From Pseudomonas capeferrum (lineage in GTDB: Bacteria > Pseudomonadota > Gammaproteobacteria > Pseudomonadales > Pseudomonadaceae), in the NCBI RefSeq assembly GCF_013523055.1, contig NZ_JAAMQM010000007.1, positions 173,146 to 237,145 on the forward strand: 64,000 nucleotides of DNA, in the 5' to 3' direction. A program made the translations under genes and the position numbers. The notes under the pieces were generated by a model that saw only the letters and a list, made by a program, of their open reading frames with translations, was not told where the DNA came from and ran no database searches. Shown here in pieces: positions 8,508-17,546 of the stretch (position 1 is its first letter; each line of letters starts with the position of its first letter).

Positions 8508-9746
8508 ATGCGTCTGTTTCATACCTCCGACTGGCACCTGGGCCAAAGCCTGCACGGCCAGGAACGCGACTTCGAACATGCCTGCTTTCTCGAATGGCTG
8601 CTCGGCCAGTTGCAACTGCGCCAGCCGGACTCACTGTTGATCGCCGGCGACATCTTCGACACGGTCAACCCACCGGTCAAAGCCCAGGAGCGGCTGTACG
8701 ACTTCATCGTCCGGGCCCACGAACAGAACCCCAAGCTGGACATCGTCATGATCGCCGGCAACCACGACTCCGGCTCGCGCATCGAGCTGCCCGCCGCGCT
8801 CATGCGTCGGCTGCGCACGCACGCCTTGGGGCGGGTGCACTGGCTGGACGAAGGTCAGCTGGACAGCGAGCGCCTGTTGATCCCGCTGACCAATGCCCGT
8901 GGCAAGGTCTGCGCCTGGTGCCTGGCCCTGCCCTTCCTGCGTCCCGCCGAGGTCACCGGCCTGCAACTGGGCGATGACTACCTGCAAGGCATCACCCAGG
9001 TGCACCGGCAGCTGATCGACGCAGCGCTGCAAAAGCGCAAGAAGGACCAGGCGCTCATCGCCATCAGCCATGCACACATGGCCGGCGGTACCGTCTCCGA
9101 GGATTCCGAGCGCAGCCTGATCATCGGCAATGCCGAAGCCCTGCCCGCGCGCCTGTTCGACCCTGTCATCAGCTATGTCGCCCTGGGCCACCTGCACAAG
9201 CCGCAACGGGTCAATCGCGAAGATCGCATCCGCTACAGCGGCTCGCCTATTCCGCTGTCGTTCGCCGAGATCGGTTATCGACACCAGATCCTGGAAGTCG
9301 AGCTCGAAGGGACCGAGCTGATCAGCGTCGAGCCGCGCCTGGTGCCGCGCGCGGTGCCGTTGCAGCGCCTCGGCCCTTTACCGCTCGGCGAACTGATCGA
9401 GATGCTGGCCGCGCTACCGCCGGTCGATCTGCTCGCGGACCCGCAGCATCAACCCTGGCTGGAAGTGCGAGTGCGGCTTGACGAGCCGCAGCCCGACCTG
9501 CGTCAGCAGATCGAGCTGGCGTTGCACGGCAAAGCCGTGCGCCTGGTACGCATCAGCGCCGAGTACGCGGGGCGCCGGGGCCTGGACGATGACGCCAATG
9601 ACCTGATCGAACTGGGCCAGATGACCCCCCAGGACCTGTTCACCCGCGCTTGGGCACAGGCCTACGGCGGCCCTGTCGATGAGCAGACGCTGGCCGACTT
9701 CGCCCTGCTGTTGCAGGAAGTCCAGTTCGAGCAGGAGCAACCATGA
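8508..9746 (+). CDS. sbcD: Exonuclease SbcCD subunit D
   Basis: A 412-residue Mre11-type nuclease. Phosphoesterase motifs are in order: HTSDWHLG (about 5-12), GDIFD (47-51), GNHD (84-87), then SHAHM and GHLH. It cuts hairpin and protein-blocked DNA ends together with SbcC. I placed the start at the ATG at 8508 (MRLFHTSDWH), the family's usual beginning, rather than an in-frame position 159 bases upstream inside batD. Its TGA overlaps the sbcC ATG. Confidence 0.97.
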   Translation: MRLFHTSDWHLGQSLHGQERDFEHACFLEWLLGQLQLRQPDSLLIAGDIFDTVNPPVKAQERLYDFIVRAHEQNPKLDIVMIAGNHDSGSRIELPAALMRRLRTHALGRVHWLDEGQLDSERLLIPLTNARGKVCAWCLALPFLRPAEVTGLQLGDDYLQGITQVHRQLIDAALQKRKKDQALIAISHAHMAGGTVSEDSERSLIIGNAEALPARLFDPVISYVALGHLHKPQRVNREDRIRYSGSPIPLSFAEIGYRHQILEVELEGTELISVEPRLVPRAVPLQRLGPLPLGELIEMLAALPPVDLLADPQHQPWLEVRVRLDEPQPDLRQQIELALHGKAVRLVRISAEYAGRRGLDDDANDLIELGQMTPQDLFTRAWAQAYGGPVDEQTLADFALLLQEVQFEQEQP

Positions 9747-12700
9747 AGATTCTCGCCATCCGCCTGAAGAATCTCGCCTCGCTGGCAGGGCCGGTCGACA
9801 TCGATTTCACCAGCGAGCCCCTGGCCAGCGCTGGCCTGTTCGCCATCACCGGGCCCACCGGCGCGGGCAAGAGCACGCTGCTCGATGCCTTGTGCCTGGC
9901 ATTGTTCGGCACCGTACCCAGACTCAATGACGTCGCCCGAGAAGCCAAGGTGCCCGACGCCGACGGCGAAATCACCACCAATGACCCGCGCAACCTACTG
10001 CGTCGCGGTACCGGCAGCGGCTATGCCGAGGTCGATTTCGTGGGCCTGGATGGGCGTCGCTACCGTGCGCGCTGGGAGGCCAACCGCGCCCGTGACAGGG
10101 CCAACGGCAAATTGCAGCACAGTCGCCAGAGCCTGCACGATCTCGATAGCGAACAGCTCCTGAGCAACCAGAACAAGGGTGAGTACAGGCAACTGATCGA
10201 AACTCACCTGGGCTTGAACTTCGAGCAGTTCACCCGCGCCGTGATGCTGGCCCAGAGCGAGTTCAGCGCCTTCCTCAAGTCGGACGATCGCGAACGCAGC
10301 GAACTGCTGGAAAAACTCACCAATACCTCGATCTACACCCGCCTCGGCCAGCGCGCCTTCACTCGCACCAAGGAAGCCGGCGATCAACATCGCGCCTTGG
10401 AAGAACGGGCCAGCTATCTGCTGCCCCTGCCCGATCAAGCCCGAGCCGAGCTCGATCAACGCCTGGCGTTGGCGCAACAGCAGCTCAAGTCGGATCAGCA
10501 GCGCCTGCGTCAACTCGAGCGGCAGCGTACCTGGCTGCAGGAGCAGCAGCGATTGCAAGCGCAGCAGGTCGCCGCCGAACAGGCCGCGCACACCGCGCGG
10601 CAAGCGTGGGAGGCGCTGGCCCATGAACGCCAGGACCTGAACCGCCTCGAACAGCTCGCGCCACAGCGCCACCAGTTCCACCGCCAGCAGGCCCTGGCCA
10701 GCCAACTCACGCCCTTGGCTGCCGCCGTGGCCGAGCAAGCCCAGCGCACAGGCGCGTTGCAGGAGCGTCGTGCCCAGCTGGAGCAGGATCTGGAAGCGGC
10801 TCGCCAGGCCCTGGCCCTGGCCCAGGCGCGCCAGAACGACAACACCCCGCGGCTACGTCAGGCTTTCGCCGAACAGGATACCCTCGCGCGCCTGGACCTG
10901 GAGCTGGACAAGCAGCACGCGCTCGGCCAGCAAGCCGATCGGGACGTGAACGAAAGTCAGCAGCAGTTGCAGCAACTCGTGGCGCAGCAGCAACACGGCT
11001 TGCAGCAGTTGGCGCAGATCGAGGCCGCACTGGACGAAAGCAGTCACCTGGCGGAGGTGGCCAATGCCTGGCAGGCCTATCGCAACCAGCTGCAGCAATT
11101 GCTGCAGATCGGCAACCGCCTGCAGCGCGGTCGCGAGGAGCTGCCTGGTCTGCAGGCCCAGGCCAGCCAGGCCAACGCCCGGTTCCAGGAGCAGCGCGAT
11201 GCCCTGGAGCTGTTATATGGGGAAGCCAATGCCGAACCGCACACCGTGGCGGAGCAGCTCGACCTGCTTGGCACCCTGCTGGTCGACAATCGCAAGCAGC
11301 TGCGCGCCGTCGAAGATCTGTCACGCCTGTACCTCCGCGAACAGGAACTGGAACAACAGAACCAGTCCCTGCGCGATCGCCAGCAGCAGGCCTTGCGACA
11401 GCGCCAGGCGCTGATCGGCGAGGGACAGCAGGCCAAGGTCGAACTGGAAGCCGCCGAGCAGGCGTTGAACCTTACCTTGCAATTGCTCGAGCGCCAGCGT
11501 CTGGCGCGCAACGCCAGCGTCGAGGAGCTGCGCGCCCAGTTGCAGGAGGGCGAGCCCTGCCCGGTCTGTGGCAGTGCCGAACACCCCTATCATCAACCCG
11601 AGGTCCTGCTGGAGTCGCTGGGCCGCCATGATCAGGCCGAGCAAGCCACGGCCCAGGCCAGCGTCGACAAGCTCAAAGTCCACCTCGACGAGTTGCGCAC
11701 CCAGGTCAGCGTGCTCAACGGGCAGATCAAGGAGTACCAGCACCAGCAGAGGCAACTGGCCGAGCAACTGCAGCCCATGGCTGAACTGCTCGCCGCCCAC
11801 GCGCTCTGGCCCGCGTTTTCCGCGCAGGAGGTACAGGTTCGCAAGGGCTGGCTCGACGCTCAGCTACGCCGTCTCGACCAGGAAGTGAGCCGAGACGAGC
11901 AGCGCCAGGCCATCCTGCTCACCCTGCAGAAGGACGCCGCCTCCCTGCAACAGCAGTTGCAGGCCGCCAGCGAGGCACAGCAGCAGGCCAGGCACCGTGT
12001 CGACCAGCAACACCAGGCGCTGCATGCCGATCAAGAGCGACTCGAGCAGGCCCTGGCCGATTTTGCCGGCCTGCTGCCCGCCGAAAGTCTCCAGGCCCTG
12101 CGCAACGAGCCGGCGAATGCCTTCCTGGTGCTCGACCAACAGATCGCCCAGCGCCTGCAACATCTGGAGCGGCAGAAGGACGAACGCGAGGAACAGCAAC
12201 AACGCCAGCTGTCGCAGGACAGGCTGGAGGCTCGATTGCAGGCGCGCCTGCAACGTCAGGAAGAACTGCGCCAGCAGAGTACCGAGACGCAGGCCCGGCG
12301 GCGGCAATGCCATGAGACGCTGGCCGAGTTGCTGGGAGAGCACGCCGGAGCCGAGCAGTGGCAGCAGCACCTGGCTCAACAGGTGGAAAACGCCCGTAGC
12401 CAGGAGGCCGGCATCGCGCGGACACTTCAGGATACTCGCACCGAGGTCGTGCGACTGGCGAGTGAACTCAAGGCCAATCAGGACCAGCAGCAAGCGCTGG
12501 AAAAAGAAATCCAGCAGCTGCAGGCACAGCTTGGCCAATGGCGAGCCCGGCATCCCGAACTGGACGATGCGGGGCTACAGCGCCTGCTGAGCATCAATGA
12601 CGAGCAGCTGGCTGCCTTGCGTCAGCGGCTGAACATCGCCGAAAAAGCCATCGAACAGGCCAACGTCCTCCTACAGGAGCGTGTAGAGCGGCTGCGACAG

Positions 12701-13390
12701 CATGCCGAGCTGAGCGCGGACGACCTGCCGAGCGATGATCTGGAACAAGCGCTTGCCGACCTGCAACAGCAATTGAGCCTCCATGAACAGCAGTGTGCCG
12801 AGTTGCGTGCGCAGCAGGCTGACGACCAGCGCCGCCAGCAGGCGCATCAGGCTCTGGCCGAGGATATCGCCCGGGCGTATCAAGAGTGGCAGCGCTGGGC
12901 ACGCCTGAGCGCGCTGATCGGCTCCGCGTCGGGCGACACCTTCCGCAAGATCGCCCAGGGCTACAATCTCGACCTTCTGCTGCACCACGCCAACAGTCAA
13001 CTGCGCCAGTTCGCCCGGCGCTATCGTCTCAAGCGCGGCGGCAGTTCACTGGGCTTGCTGGTGCTGGACACCGAAATGGGCGACGAACTGCGCTCGGTGC
13101 ATTCGCTGTCCGGTGGCGAAACCTTCCTGGTCTCCCTTGCCCTTGCCCTCGGCCTGGCGTCGATGGCCTCGAGCACCCTGCGTATCGAATCGCTGTTCAT
13201 CGACGAAGGTTTCGGCAGCCTCGACCCCGAATCTCTGCAACTGGCCATGGACGCGCTCGACGGCTTGCAGGCACAAGGACGCAAGGTGGCGGTGATCTCC
13301 CACGTTCAGGAAATGCATGAGCGTATTCCGGTGCAGATCCAGGTGATCCGCCAAGGCAATGGTCTGAGCCAGGTGGAGGTCATCGGCTAG
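9743..13390 (+). CDS. sbcC: Exonuclease SbcCD subunit C, Rad50-like SMC ATPase
   Basis: A 1215-residue SMC/Rad50-type ATPase. The N-terminal Walker A is GPTGAGKST (about 37-45); two very long Gln-rich coiled-coil arms flank the zinc hook CPVC (606-609); the C-terminal ABC signature LSGGE lies at about 1122-1126 and Walker B LFIDEGFGSLD at about 1151-1161. It drives ATP-dependent opening of DNA ends for SbcD. It is longer than E. coli SbcC (1048), owing to the Gln-rich coiled coil. Its stop codon is followed within 3 bases by a REP-type palindromic element. Confidence 0.97.
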   Translation: MKILAIRLKNLASLAGPVDIDFTSEPLASAGLFAITGPTGAGKSTLLDALCLALFGTVPRLNDVAREAKVPDADGEITTNDPRNLLRRGTGSGYAEVDFVGLDGRRYRARWEANRARDRANGKLQHSRQSLHDLDSEQLLSNQNKGEYRQLIETHLGLNFEQFTRAVMLAQSEFSAFLKSDDRERSELLEKLTNTSIYTRLGQRAFTRTKEAGDQHRALEERASYLLPLPDQARAELDQRLALAQQQLKSDQQRLRQLERQRTWLQEQQRLQAQQVAAEQAAHTARQAWEALAHERQDLNRLEQLAPQRHQFHRQQALASQLTPLAAAVAEQAQRTGALQERRAQLEQDLEAARQALALAQARQNDNTPRLRQAFAEQDTLARLDLELDKQHALGQQADRDVNESQQQLQQLVAQQQHGLQQLAQIEAALDESSHLAEVANAWQAYRNQLQQLLQIGNRLQRGREELPGLQAQASQANARFQEQRDALELLYGEANAEPHTVAEQLDLLGTLLVDNRKQLRAVEDLSRLYLREQELEQQNQSLRDRQQQALRQRQALIGEGQQAKVELEAAEQALNLTLQLLERQRLARNASVEELRAQLQEGEPCPVCGSAEHPYHQPEVLLESLGRHDQAEQATAQASVDKLKVHLDELRTQVSVLNGQIKEYQHQQRQLAEQLQPMAELLAAHALWPAFSAQEVQVRKGWLDAQLRRLDQEVSRDEQRQAILLTLQKDAASLQQQLQAASEAQQQARHRVDQQHQALHADQERLEQALADFAGLLPAESLQALRNEPANAFLVLDQQIAQRLQHLERQKDEREEQQQRQLSQDRLEARLQARLQRQEELRQQSTETQARRRQCHETLAELLGEHAGAEQWQQHLAQQVENARSQEAGIARTLQDTRTEVVRLASELKANQDQQQALEKEIQQLQAQLGQWRARHPELDDAGLQRLLSINDEQLAALRQRLNIAEKAIEQANVLLQERVERLRQHAELSADDLPSDDLEQALADLQQQLSLHEQQCAELRAQQADDQRRQQAHQALAEDIARAYQEWQRWARLSALIGSASGDTFRKIAQGYNLDLLLHHANSQLRQFARRYRLKRGGSSLGLLVLDTEMGDELRSVHSLSGGETFLVSLALALGLASMASSTLRIESLFIDEGFGSLDPESLQLAMDALDGLQAQGRKVAVISHVQEMHERIPVQIQVIRQGNGLSQVEVIG

Positions 13391-13392
13391 GT

Positions 13393-13622
13393 CAATGCCG
13401 GTCGGCGATGAAAACGTGCAGGGTTCGATGCCGGGGATCTGTTGTGTCGCTGCCGGCCCCATCGCGGGGCAAGCCCGCTCGCCACTTAAGGCTGCGGCGC
13501 CTAAAACACCGGTGGCCAGCGGGCTTGCGCCGCGATGGGGCCGGTAGCGACTCAACAGATCTCAGAACCTGCAGATGAGTTTCAGCATCCGAAAATCAAA
13601 TAGCTTCCTGACTGGCTGGCAC
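13393..13622. repeat. Long palindromic REP-doublet element A
   Basis: Two REP cores in opposite orientation (13450-13483 and 13511-13545; GCGGGGCAAGCCCGCT and its near complement) lie inside a longer imperfect palindrome: the arms outside the cores still match (GGATCTGTTGTGTCGCTGCC at 13435-13454 against its inverse near 13541-13561). The left end begins CAATGCCGGTC just after the sbcC stop; the right end is CTGACTGGCTGGCAC. It lies between convergent genes, so it may also shape mRNA 3' ends. The same architecture recurs at elements B, C and D. Confidence 0.75.
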
Positions 13623-13639
13623 GTCGGCACTCACTGGGT

Positions 13640-14776
13640 TCACTCGAGGAACTTGAGGTCCGAGGGCGCATCGATCGGCAGGGACTGCACCGTCTTGCCC
13701 AACGTCCCCTCGCGCGGGTCGCGTTGCATGACGACGATCTGGTTGCTTTTCTGATTGGCCACCAGCAGGAAGTGACCGCTGGGATCAAGGCTGAATTCGC
13801 GCGGATGGTCGCCTTCCACCGAGCGACGCTGCACGAAGGTCAGGCGGCCCGTTTCCTCGGCCACGGCAAACACCAGGATCTCGTTGGCCGTGCCACGGTT
13901 GCTGACGTAGAGGAAGCGACCATCGGCGGACAGGTGCACGGCGCCACCGGCCTTGGCATCGGCCTTGTCGCTATCGGTCAGCGGCAGGCGCTGACGCTCC
14001 AGCAGCGCGCCGTCCCGGACGTCGAACATCACCACTTCGCCGCTCATTTCCAACGTCAGGTAAGCATGCCGACCCTGGGCGTCGAACAGCAGATGCCGTG
14101 GGCCGCTGCCGGGCGGCAGGCCGACCGATGCAGGGATCGCGGGAGTCAGCGGCTGCGTCGGGTTGGCGCCGTCATAGCGATAGACGAAGACCTTGTCGGC
14201 CCCCAGGTCGCTGGCATACAGGTAACGGCCGTCCGGCGAGGGCACGGCACTGTGCACGTGGGCAGTAGCCTGGCGCTCGGGGTCGACACCACTGGGGCTG
14301 TGCCGCTCCTGCTGCACCGCCGGTTGCAGCGTGCCGTCGCGGGCGACCGGCACGGCAATCAGACTGCCACCCGGTTGCGAGCTTGCCGCGTAACTGGCCA
14401 CGAACAGGTAACGCTGGTCGTGACTGAGGCTGGCATGGGTAGGGTCGTCACCCTGGCTGGCCGTCTGGCTGAGCGGCGCGATCTCGCCATGGGCGCCCAG
14501 TGAGAAACTGCTCACCATGCCTTTTCCTTCGCCCTGCTCATTGACCGCGAACAGCAGCCGCTGATCAGCCGACAGCACCAGCCAGGACGGGTTTTCGCTC
14601 TTGACGACCTGCACCGGCTCGCTGCCGATGAGGCCGCTGCGCGGATCGAATTCGTAGCGGTAGATCCCCTGGCTGGTGCCCTGGGTATAACTGCCTACCA
14701 GCAGTACTGCGGCGTTCGCTTCGAGGGTCAGGTTCATAAGGGCAGCGGTCACCATGGTCTTGAGGAGGTCATTCAT
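13640..14776 (-). CDS. Lactonase family seven-bladed beta-propeller protein
   Basis: A protein of about 378 residues with an N-terminal hydrophobic leader and repeated propeller blades (LVGSYTQGTSQGIYRYEF, YLFVASY, YLYASDLG, FLYVSNRG, FLLVANQ). This matches the 6-phosphogluconolactonase-like (Pgl/YncE-fold) family; the true substrate is uncertain. Start choice is ambiguous: the ATG at 14776 has GGAAG 9 bases upstream, whereas the in-frame ATG at 14785 has no room for a ribosome site. The start overlaps the stop of the upstream gene by 8 bases, implying coupling. A periplasmic location is inferred from the leader, which is weakly signal-like. Confidence 0.82.
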   Translation of the reverse strand: MNDLLKTMVTAALMNLTLEANAAVLLVGSYTQGTSQGIYRYEFDPRSGLIGSEPVQVVKSENPSWLVLSADQRLLFAVNEQGEGKGMVSSFSLGAHGEIAPLSQTASQGDDPTHASLSHDQRYLFVASYAASSQPGGSLIAVPVARDGTLQPAVQQERHSPSGVDPERQATAHVHSAVPSPDGRYLYASDLGADKVFVYRYDGANPTQPLTPAIPASVGLPPGSGPRHLLFDAQGRHAYLTLEMSGEVVMFDVRDGALLERQRLPLTDSDKADAKAGGAVHLSADGRFLYVSNRGTANEILVFAVAEETGRLTFVQRRSVEGDHPREFSLDPSGHFLLVANQKSNQIVVMQRDPREGTLGKTVQSLPIDAPSDLKFLE

Positions 14777-15032
14777 CGTCTTCATCTTCCGAGGCGCGCA
14801 AGGCACTCATGCAGATTAGTCGATGCTCGCCGTCTTCAGCGCCGAGCACCCATTCGTCCCCTGTCGCCACTGCCGCGGCGAGCTGCCGCAGGTCAAAGTG
14901 CCAGCGCTTGAGCAAACGTCCATCCATGCATTCGATGACCAGGCCCGCGTCGTCGAAGGTGAAATCGAAGGCGTGCAGGCCATCGATCAGAAGCATGTCG
15001 CAGGATTGCAGCGCAGTAGGCAGGGAAGACAT
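14769..15032 (-). CDS. DUF5629-like small conserved protein
   Basis: A small acidic-ended protein (about 87 residues from the ATG at 15032: MSSLPTALQSCDMLLIDG...). It has no signal peptide or membrane segment. I recognise it as a Pseudomonas-restricted family I believe is called DUF5629; function unknown. The in-frame ATG at 15062 is possible but has GGAAG directly abutting it. Its stop overlaps the start of the lactonase gene (ATGAATGA), so the two are probably co-translated. Confidence 0.65.
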   Translation of the reverse strand: MSSLPTALQSCDMLLIDGLHAFDFTFDDAGLVIECMDGRLLKRWHFDLRQLAAAVATGDEWVLGAEDGEHRLICMSALRASEDEDDE

Positions 15033-15085
15033 CGGACTCGACTCATGGGATAAGGGTTCCGCCATCTTCCGGGTTCGGGCGCCAA

Positions 15086-15133
15086 GCTTCAAGCCGCGGG
15101 AAAAGCCGATGCGCTCTTCCTGCGGCCTGAAGC
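15086..15133 (-). terminator. GC-rich hairpin downstream of the RND gene
   Basis: A 17-bp inverted repeat (GCTTCAAGCCGCGGGAA at 15086-15102 and TTCCTGCGGCCTGAAGC at 15117-15133) with two G-U pairs and a 14-base loop. It sits between the RND transporter stop and the next minus-strand gene. No T-run follows, so it is either a weak terminator/3'-end stabiliser or one of the GCTTCAAGC-type intergenic repeats common in pseudomonads. Confidence 0.45.
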
Positions 15134-15152
15134 ATGCAACGACCCGACGACC

Positions 15153-17546
15153 TCAGTGCGCGAAGATCGAGCCCCCCTCCTTGCCCGCCAGCTTCTGCGG
15201 CTTGATCAGGAAACGCGCCAGCGCCGGCAGCAACCACAAGGCGCCGAACATGTTCCAGAGGAGCATGAAGGTCAGCATCAGGCCCATGTCGGCCTGGAAC
15301 TTGATCGCCGAGAAGATCCAGGTACATACCCCGATAGCCAGGCACAAACCGGTGAACAGCACTGCCTTGCCGGTAGAGCGCAGCGTCTGGTAGTAGGCTT
15401 CCTGCAGCGGCAGGCCCGCCCGCAGGAAACTCTCCAGGCGACTGTAGATGTAGATCCCGTAGTCCACGCCTATCCCTACGCCCAAGGCGACCACGGGCAA
15501 GGTGGCGACCTTGACACCGATCCCCATGAAAGCCATCAGGGCATTGCCCAGCACCGACGTCAGCACCAGCGGCAGGACGATACACAGAGTCGCGGCCAGC
15601 GAGCGGAAGGTGATCATGCACATCACCGCCACGCAGAGGTATACCAGGATCAGGACCGTCAGCTCGGCCGACTTGATCACCTCATTGGTGGCCGCCTCGA
15701 TCCCGGCATTACCGGCCGCCAGGAGGAACTCCAGGCCGTCCTTGTCGTGGCTGTCGGCAAACGCCTGGGCTGCCGCCACCACGCGTTCCAGGGTCTCGGC
15801 CTTGTGGTCGTTGAGGAACACCAGCACCGGCGCCAGGGAGCAGTCTGCGTTGTACAGGCCGTCGGCGCGGGCGATGGAGTTGTTGAGCACGTCCGGGTTG
15901 CGCGACAGTGTCTCCCACTTCAGGCTGCCTTCGTTCATGCCCTTGATCACCTGCTTGGAGACGGTGACCAGGGAGATGGCCGATTGCACCCCAGGGGTAT
16001 TTTCCATGGTCCACATCAGCTCGTCGATCGGCGCCATGGTCGAATGGATCGAGCAGCTTTCCGACGGCGTCTTGACCATGATGACCAGCACGTCCGAGCT
16101 GGTCGAATAATTGCTGATGATAAAGCTGTTGTCCTGGTTGTAGCGCGAGTCCGGGCGTAGTTCCGGCGCGCCCTGGTCGAGATCGCCGATCTTCAGGTTC
16201 TGGCTGTACCAGAGCCCTCCGGCGAAGGCCAGCAATGCCAGGACGATCGATACCGGCGCCACCCTGGGGCTGGCGAAGTTGGCCAGCAGACGCCAGAACG
16301 GATGCTCGCGGGTCGCGTCCTTGCGGCTGCGCTCGACCGCTTTCCTGCTGATACCCACGTAGGAAATCGCCACGGGCAGCAAGATGAGGTTGGTGAAGAC
16401 GATCACCGCCACCCCGATCGAGGCGCCGATCGCCAACTCGCGGATGACGCCGATATCGATGATCAGCAAGGTGATGAACCCCACCGCGTCCGCCAGGATG
16501 GCGATCATTCCCGGCAGGAACAGTTGTCGGAAGGTGCGCCGCGCGGCAGTCAGGGCGTTGTCGGCCTCGCTGGACTGCAAGGCGATACCGTTGATCTTCT
16601 GTACCCCGTGGGAAATGCCGATGGCGAAGATCAGGAACGGCACCAGCATGGAATACGGGTCCAGCCCGAAGCCCACTGCATGCATCAGGCCAAGCTGCCA
16701 TACCACCGCCACCAAGGTCGTGATGAGGACGGCGATGGTGCTGCGAATGCACCAGGTAAACCAGTACAGGAGGATCCAGGTGATTGCCAAGGCCACCCCG
16801 AAGAACAGCGCCACCATCACCAGGCCATCGATCAGGTCGCCGACCTTCTTGGCGAACCCGACGATGTGGATCTTCACATTGGGGTTCTGCGCCTGGTACT
16901 TGTCGCGGATCTTCTCTTCCAGCTGATGGGAGAACTGCTGATAGTCGAGCTTGATCTGCCTGCCCTGGTCCTGGGGGTCGGGATAGGACTCCAGCAGCGG
17001 CACATCGACGATGGAGGACTTGAAGTTGTTGGCCACCAGGCGCCCGACCTGACCGGACTTGAGCACGTTGTCGCGCAGCTGGTCCAGGCTCTGAGCCGAA
17101 CCATCGTAGGTATTGGGGATGACCTCACCCCCGGCGAAGCCTTCCTCGGTGACCTCGGTCCAGCGCACGCTAGGGCTCCACAGCGACTTGAGGCCGGCGC
17201 GATCGACCCCGGAGATGTAGAACACTTCGTCGTGGATCTGCCGAAGGGTCTCCATGTAGTCCTTGTCGAAGATCTCGCCATCGACCGCCTCCACCGAAAT
17301 GCGCACGGTGTTGCCCAGGTTGGCCAGGTCGTTGCGGTGTTCGAGCATCTTCTCGATGAAGGGATGCTCCAGCGGAATCATCTTCTCGAAACTGGTCGAA
17401 GGTCGGATCTGCGTGGCCTGCCAGAACAGGAAAATGCTGACCAGCACACAGAGGGCGATCACCACCGGACGGTTGTTGAAGATCAGGCGCTCGAGCAGCG
17501 TGGCCTTGCCTTGGTGATGCATGTCGACGTTCTCCCGGCCGCTCAT
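15153..17546 (-). CDS. RND/MMPL superfamily exporter
   Basis: A 797-residue inner-membrane transporter with the RND duplication: a membrane helix at about 27-45, a large periplasmic loop (about 45-230), a cluster of helices (about 235-400), a second lone helix (about 425-445), a second periplasmic loop, and a C-terminal helix cluster (about 625-785). It is closer to MMPL/hydrophobe exporters than to AcrB (shorter, and no membrane-fusion or outer-membrane partner nearby). The start ATG follows AGGAGG and overlaps the stop of the YCF48-like gene. Substrate unknown; lipids or hydrophobic compounds are a family-based guess. Confidence 0.88.
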   Translation of the reverse strand: MSGRENVDMHHQGKATLLERLIFNNRPVVIALCVLVSIFLFWQATQIRPSTSFEKMIPLEHPFIEKMLEHRNDLANLGNTVRISVEAVDGEIFDKDYMETLRQIHDEVFYISGVDRAGLKSLWSPSVRWTEVTEEGFAGGEVIPNTYDGSAQSLDQLRDNVLKSGQVGRLVANNFKSSIVDVPLLESYPDPQDQGRQIKLDYQQFSHQLEEKIRDKYQAQNPNVKIHIVGFAKKVGDLIDGLVMVALFFGVALAITWILLYWFTWCIRSTIAVLITTLVAVVWQLGLMHAVGFGLDPYSMLVPFLIFAIGISHGVQKINGIALQSSEADNALTAARRTFRQLFLPGMIAILADAVGFITLLIIDIGVIRELAIGASIGVAVIVFTNLILLPVAISYVGISRKAVERSRKDATREHPFWRLLANFASPRVAPVSIVLALLAFAGGLWYSQNLKIGDLDQGAPELRPDSRYNQDNSFIISNYSTSSDVLVIMVKTPSESCSIHSTMAPIDELMWTMENTPGVQSAISLVTVSKQVIKGMNEGSLKWETLSRNPDVLNNSIARADGLYNADCSLAPVLVFLNDHKAETLERVVAAAQAFADSHDKDGLEFLLAAGNAGIEAATNEVIKSAELTVLILVYLCVAVMCMITFRSLAATLCIVLPLVLTSVLGNALMAFMGIGVKVATLPVVALGVGIGVDYGIYIYSRLESFLRAGLPLQEAYYQTLRSTGKAVLFTGLCLAIGVCTWIFSAIKFQADMGLMLTFMLLWNMFGALWLLPALARFLIKPQKLAGKEGGSIFAH

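Noticed and set aside
13393..13622. CRISPR array or ordinary terminator at the REP clusters
   Set aside because: No evenly spaced direct repeats with unique spacers, and no U-tracts; the structure is a palindromic REP doublet.
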